From Peptostreptococcus porci (GTDB lineage: Bacteria; Bacillota; Clostridia; Peptostreptococcales; Peptostreptococcaceae), in assembly GCF_009695815.1 (NCBI RefSeq), contig NZ_VUNE01000002.1:62001-126000 (forward strand): a DNA stretch of 64,000 bases, written 5' to 3'. The notes under the pieces are model-generated. The model was given only the letters and a program-made list of their open reading frames with translations, searched no databases and was not told the origin of the DNA. The position numbers and the translations under genes are program-made. Below are positions 55,064-63,958 of the stretch, piece by piece; the first letter of the stretch is position 1, and the number at the start of each line of letters is the position of its first letter.

Positions 55064-55537
55064 TTAACCGCGTCTACCTTTTTCCAATGAATTAGCAATT
55101 CTTTCCAATGCACTGGCGATTCTACCAAGCTCCCTTGATATTGAAGAATCTTCATCATCATAAAAATCAATTTTTAAATTAGAAAAGTCATCCTCATTCC
55201 ACAACTCATCATCAACATATGCTTCATCTTCATTTTCCGATGTGTTTTCTTCATCTTCTAATAGGTCAATGCCTTCATCCATCAGATTTAATTTTTCAAT
55301 GTGTCTGGCTGTATTTTTTTGTAGCTTACTATCTTCTGATTCATCTCGTGATGAATTCACTCCAGCAGCCTTTAATTCTTCAAGCTTTGGAATCATTCCA
55401 GATTCATCCAACTCATAGCCGAAATCATCTTCATCATCATTGATCGATTTTTTAGTTATCGCACCATCGCCAAATAGATCTGCAGTTGCGTTTTCTCCTT
55501 CTTCAAATTCAAGGAGTTTTTTCTTTTTATAGTCCAT
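55064..55537 (-). CDS. Hypothetical acidic protein with C-terminal amphipathic helix
   Basis: The 157-aa product is strongly acidic (runs such as DDEDDFG, LLEDEENTSENEDEA). It ends in a regular amphipathic helix, LGRIASALERIANSLEKGRR, a candidate oligomerisation segment. No known domain is recognised. It lies 50 bp downstream of sufU on the same strand and could be read with the suf operon. The ribosome binding site is GGAGG. Confidence 0.6.
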   Translation of the reverse strand: MDYKKKKLLEFEEGENATADLFGDGAITKKSINDDEDDFGYELDESGMIPKLEELKAAGVNSSRDESEDSKLQKNTARHIEKLNLMDEGIDLLEDEENTSENEDEAYVDDELWNEDDFSNLKIDFYDDEDSSISRELGRIASALERIANSLEKGRRG

Positions 55538-55587
55538 AAAAAACCTCCAATTTTACGAGTCAATTCCATCATTCACGAGTAATAAAT

Positions 55588-56028
55588 TTATTTTTCGAAA
55601 TTTTTATCGATGATATTGGAAAGAGTATGCCATGCCAAAACTGCACATTTTACTCTGGCTGGCATATTTGACACATTCTCCAAAACAACTGCATCACCCA
55701 ATGCCTCTATTAAATCATCGTCAACTTCTACTTCTTTCTTTATCATACCAATGAATTTTTCTGTCAACGCTTTCGCCTCGTATATGTCTTTTCCCTTTAT
55801 TAGGTCAATCATCATAGATGTTGATGCTCTAGAAATAGCACAGCCTTCTCCCGTGAAGCTTGCATCCTTTATCGTTTTTCCATCCATTTCAATCTGAAGA
55901 GTTATTTCGTCACCACAGCTTGGATTATGACCTAACTCCGAAAATGTTGGAGAGCTTAATTCCCTCATATTTGCTTTATTATTGCTCTCTTGAAGCAGCA
56001 TATCTGTGTACAAACTCTTAAGATCCAT
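55588..56028 (-). CDS. sufU: Fe-S cluster assembly scaffold/sulfur acceptor SufU
   Basis: The 146-aa IscU-like protein accepts sulfur from SufS through zinc-ligated cysteines. It has Cys38 in NPSCGDEIT, Cys63 in GEGCAISRAS and Cys128 in RVKCAVLAW, with Asp40 in place. It overlaps the sufS 3' end by 11 bp, so the two are translationally coupled. Confidence 0.93.
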   Translation of the reverse strand: MDLKSLYTDMLLQESNNKANMRELSSPTFSELGHNPSCGDEITLQIEMDGKTIKDASFTGEGCAISRASTSMMIDLIKGKDIYEAKALTEKFIGMIKKEVEVDDDLIEALGDAVVLENVSNMPARVKCAVLAWHTLSNIIDKNFEK

Positions 56029-57253
56029 AACCCATCACCTTTCTAACTTCTTTTAGTTTGTCAATAAAAAAGTCAATTTCTTCAAATGTATTGTAGATTG
56101 CAAAGCTCACTCTACAAGTAGAATTTTGTTTCAAGTATCCGTGTAATGGCATAGCACAATGATGACCTGTTCTTATAGCTATATCATATGTATCAAGAAC
56201 TGTTGAAACATCGTGTGAATGAACACCCTTTATATTAAATGACACCAATGGAGATCTATTGTAGCTTGGTGTTGAATATATTTCTACAAATTCTAGTTCG
56301 CTCATTTTTTTATAAGCGTAATCAGTTAAAGCTAATTCATGCTCGTGAATGTTTTCAACTCCAACTCTTTCCATAAAATCTATAGCAGCTGCTAGTGCAA
56401 TCGCACCACCAACATTTTGCGTTCCAGCTTCAAATTTTGCTGCTGGCTTTGCAAAAGTAGTGTTTTGTTCATAAACATATTCAATCATATCTCCACCGTA
56501 CATATATGGTACCATTTTATCCAAAAGTTCATATTTACCATACATCACACCTATTCCCATCGGTGCATACATCTTGTGTCCAGAAAAAGAAATGAAGTCA
56601 ACATCCCAATCCTGTACATCCACTCTAACGTGAGGCGAAAGCTGAGCAGCATCTATTGAAACAACTGCACCCACCTCATGAGCAAGCCTTGTAATTTCTT
56701 TTACATCAATTACGGCTCCAACAGTATTTGATGCACCGGCCAGAGAAACAAGCTTTGTTTTTTCACTTAGTGAACTCTTAAATGCTTCCATATCAAGCTC
56801 GTGATTATCGTCAAGGTACACATACTTCAGTATAGCTCCTGTTTTTTGTGCAACGTACTGCCATGTAACTAGGTTACTATGGTGTTCATAAATGGAGATT
56901 AATATTTCATCACCTTCGTTTAAATATTCCAAAGCATATGAATATGCAATCAAGTTTAGTGCCTCAGTAGTGTTTCTGACAAACACTATTTCCTCAGGCT
57001 GTTTTGCATTAATAAAACTTTTTACCGTTTCTCTTGCAGACTCATATTTTTCTGTAGCCAACATCCCAAGATAATGAGCACCTCTATGTGGATTTGCATT
57101 TTCGTAACTATAATAGTTTGACAATGCATCAATCACGCATTTCGGTTTCTGAGAAGTAGCCCCATTATCAAAATATACTATTTTCCTTCCCATCTTATCT
57201 TCATCAAGATATGGGAATTCTTTTCTTATTTCTAATATTTGTTCCTTGTTCAT
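56018..57253 (-). CDS. sufS: Cysteine desulfurase SufS
   Basis: The 411-aa PLP enzyme removes sulfur from cysteine for Fe-S clusters. The PLP lysine is in FISFSGHKMYAPMGIGVMYG, the catalytic cysteine in NSTCRVSFAIYN, and a RTGHHCAMPLH segment typical of group II desulfurases is present. It lies 24 bp after sufD. The start has GGGAGG. Confidence 0.95.
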   Translation of the reverse strand: MNKEQILEIRKEFPYLDEDKMGRKIVYFDNGATSQKPKCVIDALSNYYSYENANPHRGAHYLGMLATEKYESARETVKSFINAKQPEEIVFVRNTTEALNLIAYSYALEYLNEGDEILISIYEHHSNLVTWQYVAQKTGAILKYVYLDDNHELDMEAFKSSLSEKTKLVSLAGASNTVGAVIDVKEITRLAHEVGAVVSIDAAQLSPHVRVDVQDWDVDFISFSGHKMYAPMGIGVMYGKYELLDKMVPYMYGGDMIEYVYEQNTTFAKPAAKFEAGTQNVGGAIALAAAIDFMERVGVENIHEHELALTDYAYKKMSELEFVEIYSTPSYNRSPLVSFNIKGVHSHDVSTVLDTYDIAIRTGHHCAMPLHGYLKQNSTCRVSFAIYNTFEEIDFFIDKLKEVRKVMGYGS

Positions 57254-57277
57254 ACTAACCTCCCAAGACTATACAGT

Positions 57278-58108
57278 CTATATTCTTTTCTCGATGTTTC
57301 CCCAAATTTCCTGAACCAAATCCTTGTCCGGTAATTTGTCTATTGTCGGGAATAACTGAGTTTCAACCAACATTTTCTTTGCTTGCTCTTGACTCAAGCC
57401 TCTACTCATTATGTAGAAAAGCTTATCTTGATCTATCTTACCAGCACTTGCAGCATGAAGCCCTTCAACATCATCTTCAACACATAGTAATACTGGAACG
57501 GCAATTGATCTTACATCTTCATCAAGCAATGTAGCAAATTCTTCTTCGCTTCCTTTTGATCCCTTAGATCCTCTCTTAAAATCAATCGTTCCCTTAAAAG
57601 TTTTTCTTGCCTTATCTTTAAGTGCACCATTTACCAGTATATTTGAAACTGTTTCTTCTCCAATATGATTAACATGGTAGAAAATATCTAGATTATCTTC
57701 TCCGCCTGCAAAGTACACTGAATCTATATTTGTAGTGGCTCCTCTTCCCTTTAGATTAGCAGTGTAATTTGTAACAGTTCTCTTTGCACCAGACTCTATC
57801 TGAATAAAATTAACTGTTGCACCTTCATCCACATCAGCTTCAATATCTGTAAGAGCAGCACTTTCATCAGTGCATCTAGAAACATAATATAAATCAACCT
57901 TTGAGTTCTTTTCTGCTGTAATCTTTATTTTAATATGTCTGGAATCATTTCCGTCCTCTATTTTACTGAAATCAAAAAGTGTTGAAATCTCATCATTTTC
58001 TTTTGCAGTTATCTCTGTTACTTGTTCTAAAACCTCAGGCAATTCGATTAGGGCATCATTTACCTTAAGCCATCTCCAAGTAAGAAGTGGTAATGTATTT
58101 GCTATCAT
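57278..58108 (-). CDS. sufD: SufD-type Fe-S assembly protein (short form)
   Basis: The 276-aa product aligns with the beta-helix and C-terminal region of SufB/SufD (KGTIDFKRGSKGSKGSEEEF, then VPVLLCVEDDVEGLHAAS and LFYIMSRGLSQEQAKKMLVE). It lacks much of the N-terminal region of the approximately 430-residue SufD; short forms are seen in Clostridia. It partners SufB in the SufBC2D scaffold. It is 11 bp downstream of sufB. The start has TAGGAGG. Confidence 0.87.
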   Translation of the reverse strand: MIANTLPLLTWRWLKVNDALIELPEVLEQVTEITAKENDEISTLFDFSKIEDGNDSRHIKIKITAEKNSKVDLYYVSRCTDESAALTDIEADVDEGATVNFIQIESGAKRTVTNYTANLKGRGATTNIDSVYFAGGEDNLDIFYHVNHIGEETVSNILVNGALKDKARKTFKGTIDFKRGSKGSKGSEEEFATLLDEDVRSIAVPVLLCVEDDVEGLHAASAGKIDQDKLFYIMSRGLSQEQAKKMLVETQLFPTIDKLPDKDLVQEIWGNIEKRI

Positions 58109-58119
58109 ATTTCTTCCTC

Positions 58120-59544
58120 CTAACCTATTGTACCTTCTAATTCAAGGTTTATTAAATTGTTCATTTCAACCGCATATTCTAACGGTAGCTCTTTTGCTAT
58201 AGGCTCTGCAAATCCTCTAACAACCATTGATTTTGCTTCTGCCTCACTTATTCCTCTCGACATCAAGTAGAAGATGACCTCATCGTCTATTCTACCAATT
58301 TTTGCCTCATGACCTAGATCTACATCTTGATTTGCAATATCGATTACTGGTATTGTATCAGATCTTGACTCTTGATCTAACATCAGAGATTCACAGCTAA
58401 CTGTAGATTTTGACCCCTTTGCATTCTTTGTAACCTTTACCAATCCTCTGTAAATTGCAACTCCACCGTCTTTTGATATTGATTTAGAGTTTACTGTAGA
58501 AGATGTGTTTGGTGCCGCGTGCACGACCTTCGTTCCAGTATCTAAATACTGACCTCTACCTGCAAAAGTGATTCCAGTAAATTCTGATTTCGCATTTTCT
58601 CCCTTAAGAACACTCATAGGGTATAGACATGATACCTTAGAACCAAATGATCCCGATACCCATTCTATCTTTCCGTCTTTTTCAACTATACATCTCTTTG
58701 TATTCAAGTTGTACATATTTCTTGACCAGTTTTCTATTGTAGAGTATCTAAGCGTAGCCCCCTCTCTGACAAATAATTCAACTGCGCCGGCATGTACATT
58801 AACCACATTATATTTTGGTGCTGAACATCCTTCTATGAAATGGCAATAAGCACCCTCGTCGATAACTATCAACGTGTGTTCAAATTGACCTGCACCTGGA
58901 GCGTTTAATCTAAAATAAGATTGAAGTGGAACATCCACTCTAACTCCCTTTGGAACATATACAAACGATCCACCAGACCAAACAGCATAGTGAAGAGCAG
59001 CATATTTATGATCCGAATTTGTAATACACTTCATAAAATATTCTTGAACTATTTCAGGATACTCCTTAACAGCAGTATCAAAATCAGTGTATATTACTCC
59101 TTGATCCAAAAGATCTTGCTGAATATTATGGTAAACAACCTCTGAATCATATTGTGCTCCAACTCCGGATAGATTTTTTTCTCTCTCAGCTTCTGGAATA
59201 CCTAGCAAATCAAAGGTATTTTTTATATCTTCAGGAACCTGATTCCAATCCTCTACCAAGTCTGCATCTGGACGAATATAAGTAGTAATGTCGTCAATAT
59301 TTACTTCATCCAAATTTGGTGCCCAGTTTGGATTATCCAATTCATAAAACTTCCTGACAGACTGAAGTCTGATATCCAGCATCCAATCAGGTTCGTTTTT
59401 TTCCTTGCTTATCTGTCTAACGATATCCTCAGTCAAACCTTTTTCTGTCTTTGATTTATATTTAAATTCATTTTTTATATCATAAATCCCACGATCGTAT
59501 TCCTCGACCTGAGTTCTTTTTCTTGTATCCTTATTAGTTTCCAT
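58120..59544 (-). CDS. sufB: Fe-S cluster assembly scaffold SufB
   Basis: The 474-aa product matches full-length SufB: NEPDWMLDIRLQSVRKFYEL, GGSFVYVPKGVRVDVPLQSY, HFIEGCSAPKYNVVNVHAG, VSCESLMLDQESRSDTIP, and EAKIGRIDDEVIFYLMSRGI. It builds nascent clusters with SufC and SufD. Its start overlaps the end of sufC by 11 bp. Confidence 0.95.
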   Translation of the reverse strand: METNKDTRKRTQVEEYDRGIYDIKNEFKYKSKTEKGLTEDIVRQISKEKNEPDWMLDIRLQSVRKFYELDNPNWAPNLDEVNIDDITTYIRPDADLVEDWNQVPEDIKNTFDLLGIPEAEREKNLSGVGAQYDSEVVYHNIQQDLLDQGVIYTDFDTAVKEYPEIVQEYFMKCITNSDHKYAALHYAVWSGGSFVYVPKGVRVDVPLQSYFRLNAPGAGQFEHTLIVIDEGAYCHFIEGCSAPKYNVVNVHAGAVELFVREGATLRYSTIENWSRNMYNLNTKRCIVEKDGKIEWVSGSFGSKVSCLYPMSVLKGENAKSEFTGITFAGRGQYLDTGTKVVHAAPNTSSTVNSKSISKDGGVAIYRGLVKVTKNAKGSKSTVSCESLMLDQESRSDTIPVIDIANQDVDLGHEAKIGRIDDEVIFYLMSRGISEAEAKSMVVRGFAEPIAKELPLEYAVEMNNLINLELEGTIG

Positions 59545-60301
59545 TAGATGAATTCACCTCATCTCTAATCCAGCCGTAACCTTCTTCTTCAATTTTGTGT
59601 ATCAGTGATGCATCTCCCTCTTTTACGATTTTTCCATCAATTATAACATGAACGTAATCAGGAACAACATTTGATATTATTTCCTTATGATGAGTAATTA
59701 TCATCAGAGCCTTGTCTTCATCCTTCTTAAAGTTTTTTATTCCCTCTGATACTATTCTAACAGCATCTACATCTAATCCAGAGTCAGTTTCATCAAGCAT
59801 AGCTAGCTTTGGATTAAGTATTTGCATTTGCAAAATTTCAGTCTTCTTCTTCTCTCCACCAGAAAAACCATAGTTCATATATCTAGATGCATACTCAGGC
59901 TTCATTTCCAGCTCTTTCATTCTCTTTGATAAATCCAGATTAAATCTCAGCACAGAAACTGGTTTGTCATCTACTGCAGATTTGGAAGTTCTGATAAAGT
60001 TTTCAACACTTATACCCGGTACTTCTATAGGGGATTGGAAAGACATGAATATACCTCTTTTCGCTCTTTCATCAGCTGCAAATTCTGTGACATCTTCCCC
60101 TTCAAAGAAAATCTTTCCAGAAGTTATTTCATACTTAGGATTACTCATTATTGTATTTACCAATGTAGATTTTCCAGAACCATTTGGTCCCATGATAACG
60201 TGTGTCTCACCTTTATTAACCTTTAGATTTACATTTTTTAATATATCTTTTTCACCTACTCTTACGCATAGGTCTTTAATTTCTAATAATATCTCGCTCA
60301 C
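59534..60301 (-). CDS. sufC: Fe-S cluster assembly ATPase SufC
   Basis: The 255-aa ABC ATPase powers the SufBCD complex. Walker A is in IMGPNGSGKSTLVNT, the signature in GFSGGEKKKTEILQ, Walker B in LAMLDETDSGLDVDAV, and the H-loop in IITHHKEI. Translation likely starts at GTG (60301) with AAAGGA upstream. It is the first gene of sufCBDSU. Confidence 0.95.
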   Translation of the reverse strand: MSEILLEIKDLCVRVGEKDILKNVNLKVNKGETHVIMGPNGSGKSTLVNTIMSNPKYEITSGKIFFEGEDVTEFAADERAKRGIFMSFQSPIEVPGISVENFIRTSKSAVDDKPVSVLRFNLDLSKRMKELEMKPEYASRYMNYGFSGGEKKKTEILQMQILNPKLAMLDETDSGLDVDAVRIVSEGIKNFKKDEDKALMIITHHKEIISNVVPDYVHVIIDGKIVKEGDASLIHKIEEEGYGWIRDEVNSSNGN

Positions 60302-60624
60302 TTTTCCACATTCCTTTCGCTATTTTTTATATAATAAAATTGGTACAAGTCTATATTACTATGATTACCCAAAAAAATCAATTAATCTCGACTAATTTAG
60401 TAGGAATTATAAAAAAAATTTTTGATTCTCAGTTTTTTTGCATAAAAGCAGAATCCATATTAATCGTAAACTCATATTTTAATATGATTTTAAAAAATAT
60501 TGGCTGTATAATGCTTTTCAAAAAAAGTAGCTCACAGCATTCATCAAAATAGTTATCAGAATGTGTGAGCCATTATCAGAGTTTCTCAATTAAGCAAACT
60601 CATATTATTTTTTATCACAACTTT
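60302..60624. promoter_or_regulatory. suf promoter region with palindromic site
   Basis: No gene is seen. On the minus strand TTGATT, 17 bp and TAATAT (about 60349-60378) could be the suf promoter. Just upstream of it the palindrome ACTAATTTAGT (60391-60401) resembles operators of Rrf2-family regulators such as IscR or CymR. The left end of the next transcription unit is marked by the terminator at 60530-60570. Confidence 0.45.
60530..60570 (-). terminator. Terminator of the LAKTG surface protein gene
   Basis: On the minus strand GCTCACACATTC pairs with GAATGCTGTGAGC (one mismatch bulge) and is followed by TACTTTTTTTG. It is 55 bp after the stop codon of the surface protein gene. Confidence 0.8.
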
Positions 60625-61929
60625 TTATTTTTTTCTCTTTAGTATGTATAATCCACCAGAAACCATTGCAATACCAGAAGCACTATAAGCCAATGTGCTT
60701 TCTACACCAGTCTTAGCCAAAGTACTACCTGATTTTGATACATTACTTCCAGTTGAAGAAGTTGTTCCATTAGAAGTTTTTGAACTTGAACTTCCCACAG
60801 TAATTGTAAACACTTGATTATTTACTTTTCCTGCCTCAACCTTAAATGCATGTTTCTTTGCATTTGAATAGTTATACAGCTTATAGTAGTAATTACCAGC
60901 TTCTAAAGCTACAACACCATTCTTTCCAAGTAGCTCTGCACCCTTAGAAACCTTGTCATATTCAAATATACCTTGAGAATTTGTTTTACCCACAAACAAC
61001 AGCTTTTCATTAGAACCATCTGCATCTGTCGAATAAATTGCAATTTCCTGATTTTCAAGTGGAGTCTTTTTCTCATTGCGAACTAGAATTTTAACTCCAG
61101 TCTTAACTTCACTTAAGTTATTTCCCTGTGATTGATCGTTTCCTGATGAACTTGTGCTCTTTGAGTAGTTAACAGACAAAGAAACTATTTTTGAAGCAGC
61201 AACTTCAACAGCATACTCATTCTTTACTGGCTTTAATGCCGATGTTGAATTTTTGGGAACAATCTTATAGTTTCCACTAGGAAGTATTAGAGTTCCATTT
61301 GAAGTATCAATTACCGTATTTGAATCCTCACTAGTTCTATTTATAACATCTAAAAGCAATCCATCGCTATCTGTTGTCAATGAAGCCAATCTCACATATG
61401 CTCCATTAACCTGCTTGAACAAATCAAGTGTAGCTCCTTCAACAGGATTACCAGATGCGTCAACAGCATTTACTACCAATTGAGCCTTATCACTGCTCAG
61501 CTTTGAATATGCTCTTTCAATATTTGGTGCAACTCCATTCACTACAGAGAATTTAACAGGCTTCACATTTTTAACAAATCCATCTACAACTGATTCGTCA
61601 ACATAATAATATGAACCATCCTTTAAATTCAAATCACCCTTATCATCAATAATGTTGCTCACATCAAAAGAATTAAAGGCAACCACAGATTCTTTATTTA
61701 GCTTACCCTGCTCGTTCGTCTTAACAGTAAATATCTTTTTTGATACATTATTTGTCGTTGAGTAGAAAGCAAGTGTGACACCGGATAAAGGCTTATTATC
61801 AGTTGAATTTACAACTGAAGTTATTATACTTTCAGCATAAATATTATTTAACGTCCCCGCTGAAACAGCCATTGGAATAGCAAGTGTCATAGCCGCTAAT
61901 AGATTTAATATTTTCTTATTAGTTTTCAT
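60625..61929 (-). CDS. Sortase-anchored surface protein with LAKTG sorting signal and pilin-like repeat domains
   Basis: The 434-aa exported protein has a signal peptide (LNLLAAMTLAIPMAVSAGTL, cleavage near 25-31). Three Cna-B/SpaA-like domains follow (about 35-135, 145-250, 275-375), e.g. NAVDASGNPVEGATLDLFKQ and SQGIFEYDKVSKG. A Ser/Thr-rich spacer and a sorting signal end it: LAKTG (404-408), hydrophobic stretch, and KRKK tail. The motif departs from LPxTG at Pro. It is probably linked to the wall by the sortase encoded divergently 220 bp away. It may be a surface adhesin or pilus-like subunit (inference). Confidence 0.82.
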   Translation of the reverse strand: MKTNKKILNLLAAMTLAIPMAVSAGTLNNIYAESIITSVVNSTDNKPLSGVTLAFYSTTNNVSKKIFTVKTNEQGKLNKESVVAFNSFDVSNIIDDKGDLNLKDGSYYYVDESVVDGFVKNVKPVKFSVVNGVAPNIERAYSKLSSDKAQLVVNAVDASGNPVEGATLDLFKQVNGAYVRLASLTTDSDGLLLDVINRTSEDSNTVIDTSNGTLILPSGNYKIVPKNSTSALKPVKNEYAVEVAASKIVSLSVNYSKSTSSSGNDQSQGNNLSEVKTGVKILVRNEKKTPLENQEIAIYSTDADGSNEKLLFVGKTNSQGIFEYDKVSKGAELLGKNGVVALEAGNYYYKLYNYSNAKKHAFKVEAGKVNNQVFTITVGSSSSKTSNGTTSSTGSNVSKSGSTLAKTGVESTLAYSASGIAMVSGGLYILKRKK

Positions 61930-62130
61930 ATTGTCCTCCTAAATACTTACCCTATTCTATATTTTAAAAATAATTCAAGTACACAAATCGATATATATTA
62001 ATAATACCATAGTATAGTGAAAAGATAAATAGTATTTGACCTTAATTTTATCATTATTTGCATAATTTTAATAAAAAACCGTTGATTTGTGTTATAATTG
62101 TCTATACTAGTGGAAATGATTTAGAACTCG

Positions 62131-62161
62131 AGGAGGTGAATAGGCATTTTTGCCTATATTT
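62131..62161 (+). promoter_or_regulatory. Ribosome binding site separated from the start by a hairpin
   Basis: AGGAGGTGA (62131-62139) is followed by ATAGGCA-TTTT-TGCCTAT (62140-62157), a perfect 7-bp stem with a 4-nt loop, then ATTT and the ATG at 62162. If the hairpin forms, it brings the site to about 7 nt from the start codon; if it melts, spacing becomes too long for efficient starts. Confidence 0.6.
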
Positions 62162-62839
62162 ATGAAAAAATTTATTGCAATTGTCATTATTCTAGCTGGT
62201 GTCGTATTTTTTTCGATGCCAAAAATTTCGGAGCTGCTGTTAGAAAAAAATTCAGAGGAAGTAAAAATTGAGCATCTTTCCGACAGTGAACTTGAAAAAA
62301 ACGCTAAAAGTGGGAATAAATCATATGACCAATCAAAAATAGATCCAATAGACGTAAATGGTGTTATATTGAATAGACAGAATGCTGATATGTCGAAGAT
62401 TGTAGGTCAATTGGTAATTCCTTCAATCAACAAAAACATCGCTATTTTTGATGGATTGGAAAACAACAATCTGATGTATGGTGCATGTACTATGAAGCCT
62501 AGCCAAAAGATGGGATTAGGAAATTATTCAATAGCTGGTCACTACATGAAAAATGATAAACTTCTATTTGGTGGACTAATGAATGTGAAAATGGGTGATT
62601 CAATTAGAATCACTAACAAGAAAAATATATACGAATATGAGGTTTTCAAAACTCTAAAAGTCACTGATGATAGAGTAGATCTAATATCAGACTCAAAAAT
62701 AACAGAATCTGACGGAAAAGCCATAGTATCATTGATGACTTGCTACTACGATGAAGCTGGATACAGGTATTTTGTTATTGGTAAATTCAAAAAATTGTAC
62801 CCTTATAGCCAATCGAAAATGCTAGAAGGCTTAAATTAA
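62162..62839 (+). CDS. Class A-like sortase
   Basis: The 225-aa membrane-anchored transpeptidase has an N-terminal membrane helix (FIAIVIILAGVVFFSM). The catalytic residues are present: His127 in SIAGHYM, Cys194 in VSLMTCYY and Arg202 in GYRYF. It should attach the LAKTG protein (or others) to the wall. The ATG at 62162 is 25 nt from the ribosome binding site AGGAGGTGA (62131-62139), with a 7-bp hairpin between; an in-frame TTG at 62150 would be the alternative start. A terminator follows. Confidence 0.87.
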   Translation: MKKFIAIVIILAGVVFFSMPKISELLLEKNSEEVKIEHLSDSELEKNAKSGNKSYDQSKIDPIDVNGVILNRQNADMSKIVGQLVIPSINKNIAIFDGLENNNLMYGACTMKPSQKMGLGNYSIAGHYMKNDKLLFGGLMNVKMGDSIRITNKKNIYEYEVFKTLKVTDDRVDLISDSKITESDGKAIVSLMTCYYDEAGYRYFVIGKFKKLYPYSQSKMLEGLN

Positions 62840-62869
62840 AATGTTAGAAGACATGAATTAAATAGAATA

Positions 62870-62915
62870 ACTCGCACACCACTACAAGCATAAGAGTGTA
62901 TGTTGCGAGTTTTTT
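62870..62915 (+). terminator. Terminator of the sortase gene
   Basis: ACTCGCA (62870-62876) pairs with TGCGAGT (62904-62910), extended by CAC/GTG-type pairing, and is followed by TTTTTATTT. It resembles the fba terminator. Confidence 0.75.
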
Positions 62916-62946
62916 ATTTAACCGAATATTAATCATTTTGGAATTT

Positions 62947-63786
62947 CTACATATTTTTCTTCTCCTCAACTCCAATTAAAATTCCCTTGTATCTTAAATA
63001 TACACCTGAATATAGGATGTTTTCTATTATCGTTCTATTTAGATTTAGATCCAAGGACAAAATATTCATCTCTAATCTAGAAAGTATCATGGAAATAAGT
63101 TTGTCTACCCTCATTTTTAACGCTTCTCTATCATCCTTATATGAAATAAAAGGATTATAAGATTTATTTTTAATATCGTCATCCAGATCTGCAAACGCAT
63201 CCAATATATAGATGTATTTTCCAATATTAAATCCCACATTCTTCAACCTCTGAGTATATTCATCGTCCTTGTAGGAAAAAACTTCTGCCATCAAGTTCCC
63301 GAATGTATTTGAAATTTCGTCTATATTTGTATTTTCCGCCTTTTCCAAATCGCTCAGTCTATCTAAATTTTCCTTTATCAACCTCGCCTTTTCAGGGTAT
63401 TTTTTTAAAGCTGTATCATAGCTTTTTCTATACGCTATCTCCGCTAATTTATTTTTTATTCCACCATCATCAACTACGTTGTCTTGCAGTTTATAATACG
63501 AAAGTAGAATATTCATGCTAGCGGCGTACTCCGTTATCTCGTTGCTTATATGTTTTTTTTCTTTTAAGGGATTGACAATACAGTGCTCATGATAAACTTC
63601 CGAAGCTGGTTCATATACAGAGCTCAATAACACAATTAAAAAGGTAATATCATAGTTCAATGTTAATCTCGAAATTTCAGTATGATTTCTCTTTAAATAT
63701 TTACACAAACCGCAATAATAAGCCTTATACGTTTCAAATTCTCTAAAAGTTAAATCCATCTTGTTTATTCTTACATATCCAAACAT
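62947..63786 (-). CDS. DUF5685-family protein
   Basis: The 279-aa product matches the DUF5685 pattern: it begins MFGYVRINKMDLTFREFETY and has YYCGLCKYLKRNH and LDAFADLDDDIKNKSYNPFI. The CGLC pair and aspartate cluster suggest metal or prenyl-like substrate binding, but no function is known to me. It is often near J-domain genes in Clostridia. The ribosome binding site is GAGG. Confidence 0.72.
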   Translation of the reverse strand: MFGYVRINKMDLTFREFETYKAYYCGLCKYLKRNHTEISRLTLNYDITFLIVLLSSVYEPASEVYHEHCIVNPLKEKKHISNEITEYAASMNILLSYYKLQDNVVDDGGIKNKLAEIAYRKSYDTALKKYPEKARLIKENLDRLSDLEKAENTNIDEISNTFGNLMAEVFSYKDDEYTQRLKNVGFNIGKYIYILDAFADLDDDIKNKSYNPFISYKDDREALKMRVDKLISMILSRLEMNILSLDLNLNRTIIENILYSGVYLRYKGILIGVEEKKNM

Positions 63787-63958
63787 TTTTACCTCTTTTA
63801 CATTTTAGTTTATATTGGACAACACAACTGTTTTTTTATATAATATCATTAATATTGACTCAATAGATTGGGTTGTATAAATATAATACTTGAATAAGCT
63901 TAAAATATCATTAAGAATTGATGATATCAGATAATATAATGATGGAGGAACAATAAAT
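63787..63958. promoter_or_regulatory. Divergent promoter region
   Basis: This AT-rich spacer separates the DUF5685-type gene from a plus-strand gene that begins at the window end. GATATCAGATAATATAATGATGG contains a candidate -10 (TATAAT at about 63935-63940) for the plus-strand gene, close to the ribosome binding site. Confidence 0.35.
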
